Shown one piece after another: positions 22,690 through 35,095 of a DNA stretch of 64,000 nt; the stretch's first letter is position 1, and the number at the start of each line of letters is the position of its first letter. The notes beneath the pieces are model-generated. The model was not told where the DNA came from. It did not search any database and worked only from the letters and a program-made list of their open reading frames with translations. The stretch is from the NCBI GenBank assembly GCA_015680685.1, contig MNCI01020745.1, forward strand, positions 215,626 through 279,625, read 5' to 3'. Made by a program: the position numbers and the translations under genes. Source of the DNA: Gnetum montanum (lineage: Eukaryota; Streptophyta; Gnetopsida; Gnetales; Gnetaceae).

Positions 22690-22708
22690 TCCCCAGCAAT
22701 GGCGCCAA
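22690..22708 (-). other. Primer binding site of F (tRNA-Asp type)
   Basis: On minus, TGGCGCCATTGCTGGGGAT follows the 5' LTR end. It is one of the best-preserved copies in the window and supports tRNA-Asp as the family's primer. Confidence 0.88.
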
Positions 22709-23697
22709 TGATGAGTGGCGAGGTACCCCTACACTCAACCATACGAAATGAGCGTTGCACGTGCAATCCAGTCGAACTCCGCAGATGGACTGGTTGTGGC
22801 ACCTAGATAGTTAGCCTTAGGTCATAGTTCGTTGTCTTCCCACCTAGACTAGTTTTGCATATGTCACGTATGGTTTAGTCTAGATGAGGTGTATGATGTG
22901 TTCTAATTCTAACGCTACTCCTAATGGTAGTGGGAAGTAATATTATCTAATCTAAACTAAGAGGGAAAGGGTAAGAAAATCTAATCTAGCCTAAGTGCGA
23001 TGAGCAACTGATTCCTTGATCAACCGTACACATCTTGGACTTCGTGCACGACTGCCACTGGGACTACCAAGCATAGGCCTAGGTACACCACTGGGATTAC
23101 CAAGCGCAGACCCCAAATATGCCACTGGGTTACCAAGTGTAGATCCCCCTAGCTACACCACTGGGCTACCAAGCAGTCACACTTAAATGCTCATAATCAA
23201 GTCGTACTCATTCCGCTTCTAGGAGTTTAAGGATGAGGAACTAATCGCGATGAGTAACCGATTCCTTAACTAGCCGTACACACCCGTAGATGCTCGTAGT
23301 CAAGTCGTACTCACACCGTGCTATGAAAGCAATAAATAACATGAAATAAATAACAATAAATAAACTAAGAAAATGTTGCAATGATGAAGTGATCTCGATC
23401 TTTATTGCCGGTCATGTGCGTGTCCAAGTACGGCACACTCGAATAAAGACACTGTACAATTACATTCACCACACTGCGGGCAGACACGGGAAAAATTCTA
23501 ACTCTGGAGGGATCAAACTGCCAGAGCTTCGCTACTCTAACACTGGGATCCTGAATAAGGGAGAGCTGCCTCTTATTTATAGACATGGTGGCGGACTGCG
23601 ATATCGCGTACACAATATCGTAGGGGAAGATGCGATATCGCGTCAGCTACGATATCGCATACGCGATATTGCGGCCTGTGCGAACCACGTCTCATCA
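22709..23697 (-). repeat. 5' LTR of F
   Basis: 989 bp. TATAAATA (minus) is at 23574-23581 and GATATC palindromes lie at 23598-23672. The 34-36-bp repeats seen in the other LTR recur at about 23055-23175. The left LTR has a larger GATATC array (six sites against about three here). Confidence 0.93.
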
Positions 23698-23875
23698 ATG
23701 AGCTTTGCCTTATATCATTTTTATTATTAAGCTTCTTAGTCTTATGTTTAATAAATTTATTAGCTTTCCATTTAGTCATGATCTTGGCTTTGGCATTATT
23801 AGGATTATCATAATAATAATCAATTTTCATTGTACAAATGTGACAATATCTTAATGTGTAATAAATTTCCTATAT
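23698..23875 (-). pseudogene. Ty1/copia remnant, part 2 (gag end)
   Basis: Starts with the ATGAG duplication of F (23698-23702). Minus-strand reading gives a Lys/Asn-rich stretch (IMTKWKANKFIKHKTKKLNN), typical of a copia gag end near the knuckle and continuous with the pol remnant at 13200-14671 once F is removed. The D LTR truncates it at 23876. Confidence 0.6.
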
Positions 23876-24730
23876 TGATCAACTACAATATCATAACATC
23901 ATAGCTCTAATATCATAGTTCATTCTATGATGTCATAGATATGATGTAGCTACTCCTAGTCCTGCCTATAAATACCAACCTATTATCATGTCAAAGATAC
24001 CTTTTAGTCAATACGTTAGCTATAATCTTGTAGTTTCATTTTTTGAAGTTACATTTAGTTATAAGTGCATGTACTATGATTGTAAATAATTGAATGAAAT
24101 CTTTATTTAAATGAAATATACTTAAACATGCTTCATTGATGAAAATAAAGATTGAGAGTTTTCATAAGCATTGCATTGTTTTACTTAGCTTAAAATTACT
24201 TTACATGAAATTTACTATCAATTGTCATTTACATTTACTTACCATTTATATTTCTTATGCATTCTAAATTTCTAATATTTGTTAATCATTTGATAGAATA
24301 TGTGAAACTAGTTTTGAGTGTAATTTATAATCTTTTGGTAATCCAATAGCAACCTTGCTTACTTTGCCTAGTAGCAGGTTACTTGGTAATCCCAATGGAG
24401 ATTGTAGTAACCTAGGGCATGTATGGTAGGCAAGGATTGGATGCTTATCACTGTTAAGCTAGTTTAACATCTTATTTTCATTATTTCAGGTTTAATAGAT
24501 TCTATATTCAATTTACTATGTTTTACCTTAAAACAATGTCAATGAGGCATATACATTACTATAAGTTAAATTATATACTTCCACTTTACTAACTCCAATA
24601 AGAAGAAAATGATTAAAAATTATATCAAATAGCTAGAGTACATATTGTTCCATCCATAGATTACAATCTAGTCATGTATGAATGCTTGTAAGTTATATGG
24701 TTGGGAATTGGGGACTCTCAACATTCATCC
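23876..24730 (+). repeat. 5' LTR of element D (old)
   Basis: It starts TGATCAACTACAATATC and ends near CATTCATCC, about 855 bp, close to the C LTR (852 bp). TATAAATA is at 23967-23974. It keeps the TTGGTAATCCCAAT words and the 'gtatggtaggcaag' stretch. More diverged and AT-richer than A, B and F. Confidence 0.78.
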
Positions 24731-25528
24731 TTAATATGGTTGCTGAGGATGATGTCAATATACTAGTTGGTTCATCTTGTATATGTTTATTGTATTAGAA
24801 TTTTATAATCTACCTTTTAAAGACATATAATATGTTTGAATACACACTTAATTTCTAATTTATTAAACTTGATTTTGATGCATGAAGTAAGTTCTTCACT
24901 TGCTAATGATATTAATGAAATTAATGATAGAATTAATACTAAAGAAAATTGGAATGAACTACAAACAAGGATTTCATATGATTATAGTAATCCATATTAT
25001 CTAGATTTCACTTTTATTTTTCATCAACATGGATAATTCCAATGGATAAATTTGTAAGATAGTATTGTATTGCTAATATATTAATCAGTTCTATCTATGC
25101 TCCAAGCTACTCTACTATAATTAGGTCTTGTTCATACATAATCAAGTCTTGTTCATACATATGCAAAGAAGATGAAATAAAAGAGAGCATCAAAGGAGTA
25201 ATTATTACCACAAAAAAATATGAAAAATATAAAGATAATGATGAATCCCTATTGGCCATTAGAAGCATGATAAACATTAGTGGGATCATCTACATTTTGA
25301 CAAGACATCATAAAGATAGTGACATCAAGTGAGTCAATATGAACAATATTCCAAATTTTGGAGGATATAATTTTGATCCACAACATCATTTTCAATCTTT
25401 TAACAATGTTTGTGTACTTCATAATATCAAAATTAAATAGAAAAACTTAATTTATTTCCAAGAATGCTCATTAAGAAAGCTTAGAGTTGGTATCAATCAA
25501 TCATTGGAACTAGAATCCATATGTAGAT
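24731..25528 (+). pseudogene. Primer-site relic and decayed gag N-terminus of D
   Basis: 24731-24750 (ttaatatggttgctgaggat) is a mutated primer site. The following frame matches the A and C gag N-terminal part (e.g. RISYDYSNPYYLDFTFIFHQ at about 24961-25020). A 21-bp tandem repeat (tcttgttcatacata...) lies near 25125. Gag-like coding continues to about 25528, where C is inserted. The rest of D is not seen in the window. Confidence 0.65.
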
Positions 25529-26380
25529 TGATGAAACACTTTTACATTGAGGAATACAATATCATAGATGTAATGTCATAGCTTAATATATGTCATCATA
25601 GATATGATGTAGTGGGCCATTTTCATGCCTATAAATATGTGCCTAGCATCATGTTGAAAATAAGTTGAAGTTCAACACTTAGCAAAATTCTCGTATTTTG
25701 TTTTCTTAAAGTTAGAGTTAGTGTAAATGCCTATAATGTGGTAAATTATAGTTGTATAGAATCTTTATTCAAGTGTATTGTTCCTAGCTATAATTCATAA
25801 ACAATAATAAAGAGTGATATTGTTCTTCATCATTGTAGCATATTACATAGAATAGATTTACTTTTCCATAATGTTTACTTTTACATTTCTTAAGTCATTT
25901 ACTATTCCAATGTTCATTAGTAAGGTGGAATGAGTACAAGTAGTTTCATGCATAAAGTGTAATTGTTTGGTAACCCAGTAGTGACTTTACTTGATTTGCA
26001 TAGTAGTAAAGTTATTTGGTAATTCTAGTAGTAGTTATATTAGCATCAAACATGTACGGAAAACTAGAAATGGATACTTATTCTCATAAAATATAATAAC
26101 TTTACATTTTCATTGTACTTAGAAATACAATTTACATTCATCTTCACCATGTTTATACTTAGAATTATTAAAAGCCAATAACATTAGTTTATCATATATC
26201 TCCCTAAGAATTAAACCATACATTTTACACCTCGCTAATTGTAAGTGGGAAGAAAATGATCATGAAATTACTTTCAACTCACTAGTATGCTTACATTGTC
26301 CATCCATGGATTATGATTTAGTCACATGTGAACACTTATGACTTGTATGGTTGAATATTGAAATATCCTATCACTCATCA
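25529..26380 (+). repeat. 5' LTR of element C
   Basis: 852 bp, TGATGAAACA...CACTCATCA. TATAAATA is at 25630-25637. TAGAT at 25524-25528 would be the left target duplication. A matching 3' LTR was not found in the window. Confidence 0.82.
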
Positions 26381-26400
26381 TTGGCACTATTGTTGGGGAT
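26381..26400 (+). other. Primer binding site of C
   Basis: TTGGCACTATTGTTGGGGAT, a mutated tRNA-Asp-type site directly after the LTR. Confidence 0.8.
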
Positions 26401-26513
26401 GTGTCAATGTTTTCTAGTTAGTCAATCCATTGTATCAACAATCGCCAAGTCAAACTTTCATACTTAAAAATAATTTTTCAAAGTACACATACTTAAGTGT
26501 TAATTACATTAAA

Positions 26514-28688
26514 ATGACTTTCATATCTAAAGTGAAATCTTCACCTACAATTGATCTTAATGAAAGTAATGATAGAGACTATAATAAAAAAGATTGGAGT
26601 GCACCAATGCAAATAAGAATATCATATGCACATATTGATTCTTATTATCCTAATTTCATCTTTATTTTCCACTAGGATGAACAATTTAGATGGAGATACT
26701 TATAGGGCAACATTTTCTTACAACTAGAACTTTCAGCATCATCTATGCTTCAAGCAGCACTCATGAGGTTAAATCATGGTCATGTGCAAGAACAGTACCA
26801 AGTTACTAAGAACATGACTAGGCCATATCAATGAATAGAAGCATAAGCAAGTAGAAATGCTATTATGGGAGCAAGATATGAATAAGAAAAAGGAAATAAA
26901 GTAGCACAAGCAATCATACTTAGTGAGAAAATAGAGAAAGAATTATATAGAGCTAAAAAGTCTCTCCAGACTCACAGATCTAATTCTCAAATAGTAGTCA
27001 CCTGCATCGAAGATCCTATAAAGATGAAGTTGCATTATATCCTTGTAGAAGTCTCATCAAGAGATGAGGTAGACTCCAAACCTAGGGAAAATTTGAGGCA
27101 TAAAACCTTTGATAAATCTAAAAGGGATGAATCTAGGAGTCATAGAAGAAGACCTAGCTAACATCATTCTCTAGCTCTCCCATCCTCTTCATTACACTTC
27201 TTAACAAATTTTGATAGGGAAGAACAAAGAGCAAGGAATCATGACAGGGAAAGAAAAAGGGATCATGAAAGACATGCTAATAGGAGAAAAGGGCATCATG
27301 GAAATGTGGGAAATAATAAGAAAGATAGAAGATGAGAAATCAGGCATGAGAAAAGAGAGCATCATGAGAATCAAAGGGATCACTACTACAACATAATGTA
27401 CAAATCTAAAGACTACAAAGAATCCCTACTAGCCACTCATAGTATGATCAAAGTAAGGGATGTAGTATACATAACCATCAAGCATCTAAATGATAGTCTC
27501 ATCAAGCAACTTGATATGAACAATATTCTGATGTTTGAGGGAGGATATAACAAAAATCTATAAAATTACCTCCAAGCCTTACCTAATGCAAGCACCCTAC
27601 AAAATATAGAGAACATATAATAGAAATTAAATTTTTTTCCCAAAACACTGATTAAGGAAGCATGAAACTATTATAGATCTCTAAAACTTGAATCAATCCA
27701 AAGATGGAGTTCCATGCTAGAACTTTTCAATGAAAAATATTAAACTTATTCTAGAATATTAAATTTGAGAAAATAGATCCAAGGATGGAAGCAAGGGACA
27801 CATGAGTCCCTTGATATAGCACTAGGTAGATACTATTCATTAGTACATAGATGCCCATGTTATGGATTTTCTCAAAGGGAACAACTATGGAACATCATCA
27901 CTGAGTGAAGGAATAAAAGAAGAGAGACACTTGGAGTATATGCCCAGGAAAGATTATTAGAAATGAAAGCTCATCTAATCCATAGGTTACTAAACTAGGT
28001 AGCGATAGAAGAAGGAGATTTGCATAAAATAGAATTTACTAAAGAATATAATAGAAATCCAACCATTAGAAAAGATGTAAGGAAATGTAAAACACATGAA
28101 AAGGAAACTTTAGAAGATGTGATCTAGAAAAAGACTCTACCTATTCAAAAAATCAATTAATGATATCACAACTAAGGTAGAGAAAATTTGGGACTTTATG
28201 AATGAAAAATTTACCACAACATTGAAGATAGTAGAAGAGAAGACCAAACAAGCCAATAAAAAAAATAAAGTTAGAGAAAAGAAAAAGAATAAAGTTAGAA
28301 AAAATAAAATGGGTAATGGACATGAAAATTATATAAATAAAGGAAAAGGTCCTACAATTGAGAAAATTATAGACTCAAACTTTGAAGATAATGCTAGTTG
28401 CAAAGTATGATAGTATGAACATTGTAAGGGATGTTATCCCATCATGGCCTACTTACAAGAGTCTAGGGAATATGTATTGAATCCAAAGTCTATAAAAAAC
28501 AAATCCCAAGATGATTACCTTATCCACAAGGTAATTACAAACAATCATATTAACAACTGTACGATAGAAGAAGGGGTTATCTTCAACCATAGCATTAATA
28601 CCAATAGCTATGGTAACAACCACAATCATGAGGGATGTCATCACCAAGGCAATAGTATCCATATCAAAAATTGGATCCTTATAGATAC
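26514..28688 (+). pseudogene. gag of C, first part (split by B)
   Basis: From ATG 26514 (MTFISKVKSSPTIDLNES) this broken reading follows A's gag: N-terminal part, capsid-like region around 27510-28010, a Lys-rich helical segment (28198-28410, ETLEDV...KGKGPTIEK style) and the knuckle region near 28395-28445. Many stops and shifts and strong AT drift mark it as older than A, B and F. B is inserted at 28688/28689; the C-terminal part and protease follow B at 36092. Confidence 0.75.
28684..28688. repeat. Target-site duplication of B, left copy (GATAC)
   Basis: GATAC is repeated exactly at 36092-36096, outside the two LTRs of B. Confidence 0.94.
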
Positions 28689-29721
28689 TGATGAGATGTG
28701 ATTCGCATGAGCTGCGATATCGCGGCCACCATGATATCGCGTCATCCCCTGCAATATCACATACATGATATCGCAGTCCGCTGCCATATCTATAAATAAG
28801 AGGTCGCTCTTCCTTGTTTCCCCATCTTGAGTTAGAAGTAGGGAAACTCTAGCAATTTGATCACTCCAGAGATAGAATATTTTCCATGTGCCCACAGTAG
28901 GAGTCCTAAAGTGAAAGGATCTTTATTTGAGCAACATTGTACTTAAACACAAGTTGTGTACGGAAATAAAGATGAACTTCCTGGATAAACCTTGTAGTGC
29001 ATGGAATAGGATTTTATTTATTATTTTCTCTCTCACCCTTAAACTCCTAGAATGCGGTATGAGTACAACTTGATTACGAGCATCTAAGGATGTGTATGGA
29101 TAGTTAAGGAATCAGCTGCTCATCGCATGCGGTATGAGTACGACTTGATTATGAGCATCTAGTGTGACTACTTGGTAACCTAGTGGCATATTCAAGATCT
29201 ACGCTTGGTAATCCCAGTGGTAGTCGTGCACCAAGATGTGTACGATTAGTCAAGGAATCAGCTACTCATCGCACTTAGGCTAGATTAGATTCTCTCAACC
29301 CTTTCCTCCTAGTTAAGTGTCTTAGTACAACCACTTCGAGCATGTGCGTTACGCGTGCTGATCCCAGTGATGATTAGTGTTTGGTAGCCGCAATTGCATC
29401 AATTCAGGGTGTGTATGGTAAGTGGGAATAGATGCTAATGCTAGGTTAATTTATACTTAGTCATTAGTTAGAGTTACTAGGTTTCTCAACCCTTCACCTC
29501 AATAGCATAGGAGAAAAACATAAAAAGATATAAAAATCATATACCTCATACTTACTTAACTATACACTGTGAAAACTACAAGTAAGTCTGGGAGGACAAC
29601 AAATGATTAACCCCAAGTGTTCCATGGGACATGTAGGCACTTAGTTTGTGGAGTTCAACCAGATCGCGCATGCTACGCTCATTTTGTATGGTTGAGTGTA
29701 GGGGTATCTTGCCACTCATCA
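28689..29721 (+). repeat. 5' LTR of B
   Basis: 1033 bp, TGATGAGATG...CACTCATCA. GATATC palindromes at 28711-28775, TATAAATA at 28791-28798, and a duplicated block of about 70 bp near 29055-29165 as in A's 3' LTR. Confidence 0.94.
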
Positions 29722-29740
29722 TGGGTGCCATTGCTGGGGA
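29722..29740 (+). other. Primer binding site of B
   Basis: TGGGTGCCATTGCTGGGGA, the tRNA-Asp-type site with small changes. Confidence 0.82.
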
Positions 29741-29875
29741 CTACGTGTTTGTGTGCTGAATAGAACATAACGATATCACTCACATCGTTGGGATCCTAAA
29801 CGAACCTTCAGGTTAATCAAGATAAAAAATTATATAACGATGAAATAGCACACCGATAAGACACTACGTCTTCTT

Positions 29876-32800
29876 CTTCTTCTCATAAGAGCAACTCACC
29901 ACCTAAGGACCATACACAAGATAGTCGGCAACATAAAACACATAGCCGAAATTAGCAAAGCCCTAAACAATACAAGATAGTTTATACTCATCCCAATGAG
30001 TATATTCCAAACTTTAACCTTATCCTCCATCAAGATGAATAGCTACGATGGAGAGATTTGCAAGGTAACATCGTGTTACCCCCAGATTGATTAGTTCTAA
30101 CATGATTTTCCGTGCTTTGGCATAGATTGGCATGACAGAATTGTATGCAAAATATGTTGTGGAAGACTTTGATTCAAGGGATTATTATCCCACAGAAGCA
30201 CAACATATGAGGGACACAAGGTAGGAGAGCCAACATACACTGTTGAAGGGCAAAGAGGTCCCGCACGTCCTTAGTGAAACTAGAGATGGTGAACCACTTA
30301 TAAATGGTTCGCTATTAAGAGATGTTCCCCCTCTTAATGAAAGTAAGGAGGTAGAGTATCAGAACCTACGATCAACGATACATATCCCTGGTATTGATGC
30401 CTGTGAACACCAACTATTCACAGAAGGAACAACCACTCATGCAAAGGATAGGCACTTGGATCGTCACCATGATCGGGGCCATAGCAGCTGAAGAGAAGGC
30501 AAGAAACATCATCATGGCAATGGTTCCCCTTCTTCTTCCCCTTCTTCACATCACTCACCCTCTCCTTCCACATCTGGGTGTAGCCATCATGAACACAATG
30601 GAGAGGATAAAGGTAGACAACACAAGAGACCTTGATGAGAAAGTCGAGAGAGAGGACAAGGGCAAGGACATAGGGAGAGTAGGGAACAACGTAGACATCA
30701 TAGGCATCATGAAAGAGATGATCATGATGAGCCCCTACTCGCAACCCAAAGTATGCTTGACATAACGGAGGTAGTCAGAATCCCAACAAGGCATTTAAAA
30801 GATACTCAGATCAAACGCTTAGACATGAACAACATCCCACGATTTGAAAGGGGATACAACGTTGATCCGCAACATCATTTATAGGCATTCCATGATGCCT
30901 GCACCTTGCAAAATATAGAAAATGAGTGGAAAAAACTTAAGTTGTTCCCAAGGACACTCATCAAGAAAGCAGAGAGTTGGTACCGATCCTTAGAATCAGA
31001 AACCGTCAAGAGGTGGAGTACGATGCTAGAACTCTTCAACGATAAGTATCAAATGTACTCCTAAGTGTCTAATTTACGTAAGCAGATCCAAGGCTAGAAG
31101 AGAGGTACTCATGAACCCTTGGATTCTACCATGGCCCACTACTACACATTGTTACATCATTGCCCAGGCCATGGTTATGCTCAGCGGAATCAACTTCGCC
31201 ACATTGTGGATGGGCTAAGGCATGAAACCAGAAGAACCCTTGGGACTTATGCCCAGGAGAGACTCTCACAACTTAGAGCCCATGAAGTACATTGCTTATT
31301 GGAGCAAGTAGCAAAAGAAGAAGGTGAGCTACATAAAAGAGAAAGTGTAGAAGAATACAACCATGATCCCTCTCTTCGAAAGAATGGAGTGAAATTTTAC
31401 GATGAGGAGGATGAGTCACCACTTGAAGAGTTGGCGACCAGAAAGACCTTGCTGCTTCAAAAGCTCACAATGGAAATAGCGACTAAGGTAGATGTCGTAT
31501 GGAGTTCCTTAGACTCTAAAATTGAAACTGTCTTAAAAATTGTAAAAGATTCTAAGGTAGAACAAAGTAGTAACAAAGGTAAGACAAAGTGGAGAGATTT
31601 AGGCCCTACACATAACAAGGGTAAGGGAAAAATCACTAACTCCAATCGGGTTGTGGAATTAGACACAGACGAATATGGTGGATGTGAGATCTGCCACTAT
31701 GACCATCCTAAGGGATGTTGCCCAATCATCTCACACCTATAGGAGTCTAGGTTGTATGCACTTAATCCAAAACTTAATTAACGGAAAACATCCTGTAGCT
31801 TACCTTATCCCCAAGGTAACCCAAGGCAGTTCCACCAACCATTAACATATTATCCAAGTGGAACTCCACCACAACCCACAGTAGTGGCAATACCCACAGT
31901 CATGGGGGATGTCATCGTTGAAACATCAGTACCCTTACCAGCAGCCTAACCCTTATGGATATTATGTGTAGCATCCAATTTTTCCAAGTGGCTCTATAAG
32001 TCACACAACTCCCCACCTTCACTACCAAGTTCGGGAGTACTTCAGAAGGACTCCTTCTCCTCCAGGAGACCCTCCATACCCACACCATCCTTCAAATCCA
32101 TTCACACCTCTTCCACCAGTAGTTCCCATAACACCTCCTACTCCAACAATGCAAGGGAAACTTCCTACTCAACCGCAGCAACGTCACACTATGAGAGCTG
32201 TAAATATTCAACCTGCTACTAGTTCTAACAACTGTAAAAAGAGAAAACCCTTCTTCAGAACCAAAAGCCTAGACAAACTCTTGCAACAACAAGCAGTTGA
32301 GCCCATGTACACTCCTCCATCATCTAACACTTTGGATCACCTTTCAGTCCAACAGAGCTTAATGCATACGGTTATGTTAACATATACCGTAACCGACTGG
32401 ATCAAGATAGGCCACCTTCTTGGAAGTCCCTTAATCTACCTTCAAGTCACTGGGAATGAACCACATAGGGCTCTTCTTGGCTCAGGTTCCAGAGTCAACT
32501 TAATTTCATGAGAGATGTATCACGCCTGGAACTTGCCCCAACTTAAGAAGAGCAACATTTGACTAGAGCTAGTAGACCAATCCATCACCATTCCCTTGGG
32601 ATTGGTAGAGGACATCATTACCACTGTGTGTGGTTGGTCCTACCCAGCTAATTTCTTGGTGATTGAAGTTAATAACAACGAAGGGGACTTCCCAATTATA
32701 ATGGGAAGGGCATGGCTGAGTACAATAGATGCATGCCTTAGGATCCACGATCTTTCCTTGGAGATATCTAAGATAAAAATTTATGGAAAGATCAAGAAGA

Positions 32801-33174
32801 GGAAAGTTCCATGCATCACATATAGTGATTCATTGGGTGATGACATGGAGGAAATGCCTCCATGTAATAGGTGTGCTCTTGAAACTTTAAAACAAATATG
32901 CCTGTATGTAGCAACCACACAACAAGTAATAGACACCTCATGGTTGACAGCTACTCAAAGGAGGAACCAAATATGCATGGAAAAAACTGAGGAAACCCAT
33001 GCCCATAACGAAGGCATAGACACATTGGAATATGAGTATCGCCAACTTCCACCCCTTAATCTAAGATCATCAATTGGGAGAAGTTGGATACTTCTTAGAA
33101 ATTCAAATAGACACTCATTATTTCGAATCTCTCCCTTGCAATTCAGTCATGGGAGAGATGGCCACCTATGCTAA
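29876..33174 (+). pseudogene. gag-protease polyprotein of B (broken)
   Basis: Homologous to A over its length. The expected start at 29876 reads ACG, so the initiator is lost. From 30243 to about 31740 one frame covers the Ser/His/Arg-rich segment, the capsid-like domain (IPRFERGYN; RRTLGTYAQERLSQLRAHEV) and the knuckle CEICHYDHPKGCC (31684-31722, CX2CX3HX4C). A deletion between 31742 and 32149 shifts the frame. The protease part has LLGSGSRVNLIS where A has LLDSGSGVNVIS, so the catalytic Asp is lost. IIMGRAWLS and the end FSHGRDGHLC remain. A few point stops. B could not have processed its own particles in this state. Confidence 0.85.
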
Positions 33175-35095
33175 TCATATGGGGCCCTCAGTTCTTTTTC
33201 GATTTTTGTTTCACATTTTTTGTTTTGCACATTTTTGTTTTACATATTTTTTTCTTACACATTTTTTTTTTACAACTTTCTTTAACTTTTCTTGTTTTTG
33301 TTTTACAACATCGTTATACTTTTTCCATTTTGTGTGTGTGTGTGTGTGATCCATCTTGTAAGTTTGTCACCCGATAAGTGTTCAGAATGATGGTATGAAC
33401 TATTTTCATATTCATTCCTAATGTTTTGTTTTTACCTTTAAGTCACAATGTTGATACTAAGGTATGTTTCTTTTGATATGGCAAGCAATGAGTTCACTCC
33501 ATCCATCCATCCACCAAGTTCTCTGGTCTCTCTCAGCTTGGAAATGTATAGTCCCCTTCTAATAAGAACTAAATGAATCGGTGACTAGGCATTTCTCAAA
33601 CTAAGGAAGGACTCAAGGATTGAAAAGGATGTGACTTCAAGGGAACTTGATGCTTTTGTGTTGGCCATTCTCTTGGATGCTTGGATGTTTTCTTTTTGAG
33701 TTTTCTCGCCATGCCAATGTTACCCCAATTAGCAAAAGCTGAGAAAATAAAAATAAAAAGTCTTTGCATGGTATGGTTTTCACGCATAAAAACACAAAAA
33801 AAAATAAAAAAAAACACAACTAAGTGAGAATTCAAAGCACACCCCTTAGATGAAATAAACTTGCGCTACAAGCACTGGTTATGGAACCAAAAGTGTTCCC
33901 TCTAACTAAGGCCCTTCTCGCTTCCCATTCTCTCCTTTGTTATGTCAGAATGGTGGTGGCTCTTTGGAGATGCATTCTTGTTATCCAAGTGGATGGTTTA
34001 GCTGAATGCATTGATGTGAAGTCACTGGATGTGGTTGGTTTGAGGCCAGACTTGGAATGGGATTTTCTAAGTCACATTAACACACAAGGGGCTTTACACC
34101 ACCTTGTTCTTGGGATTCCATTCCATCCTCTTCTCTCCACCCTTCTCTCCATTGTTCACCACTTCCGGTTGTATCATTAGTGCATATTTTGGTAGATGCA
34201 TTGTTTTCTTTTTGGTAAATTCTTATGGTTAAGACTTTAACTCTTGTTCCAATTGACATTCCTGAAGCCTATGGACTCTTTGAATGTCGATTTGTCATGG
34301 CTTTAAAGTCATGAGCCTGCTTTGGGGAGGACCCACTGACATTCTTATTTGGATCATTAGTTAAATTCTTTCCCTTAACATTTTGCAATTAATTTTATTT
34401 TGTTTATTTCCATCTTGACATCCATTTCATCGATGTCATAGTTGTCCCTCTTTATCTCTCTTTCTTACTCCTTTTCTTTCTCCATTCTAATGCTACTGAA
34501 GGTTCACGATTAGTCATGGGGGTACGGGGCCCAATTTTTTCAATTTTCTCTTAGCAACAAATTTTTTCAATTCTTTCCTAACCCCTACACCTTTGGTAGT
34601 CATCATTAATATATCTCCAAATCCAAATCAGCCATACCACAACCTAGCCAATGGACCTGCACCGAAGCAAGGTATTAATTACATGATGATTCGTTTACCC
34701 TTGCTAATATATGATTGTATTGTGTGTGTAGATGGCGATCATACAACAACAGATTGGATCTGGAGCAAACACTTAGAATGGAGCCATGCTGGAAGTAGCT
34801 ATGCAAGGAGAAATATTGATGGCATGTTTACCGATGGACAATGGAAGATGCAATCTTGGCATTGGCAGTAGCAACACTTCTTTCTCTCTCTCTCTTTCTT
34901 AGCTACCAACTAAGGCCTAATGTCATTGTAATAAGGTGTTCACCCTTGTTGTCATGAACACCAATTTTGTCAAGTCTTGTAATGATGATCTGTTCACATG
35001 TCATCCCATTAGTTCCATTCCCCTCAATAATCCCATACCTTCCCGATACTATTGTAAGGAACTCGAGGAAGAGTTTTCATTCAGTCATGGGGGTA
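33175..35095 (+). other. 3' noncoding region and polypurine tract of B
   Basis: No coding signal. It contains T-rich low complexity (33190-33310), a (GT)n microsatellite near 33330-33348, the block starting GGATGTGACTTC (33627-33649), the block GCTTTGGGGAGGACCCACT (34319-34337), a CT microsatellite near 34880-34898, internal TTAGTCATGGGGG near 34512, and the terminal tract tcatgggggta just before 35096. Confidence 0.75.

Larger units (their letters stand above)
14672..23697 (-). mobile_element. Element F: LTR retrotransposon with gag plus a separate coiled-coil ORF, no pol
   Basis: Minus orientation. The order on that strand is 5' LTR (23697-22709), tRNA-Asp primer site, gag (22577-20598), spacer with a U3-like promoter module, ORF-X (18650-15864), polypurine tract and 3' LTR (15691-14672). 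It is flanked by ATGAG. Protease, reverse transcriptase and integrase are all missing. The LTR ends, primer site and gag place it in the A/B family. The two LTRs differ mostly by transitions (roughly 5% by eye over the part compared), as expected for methylated, silenced copies. It interrupts the copia remnant. Confidence 0.92.
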
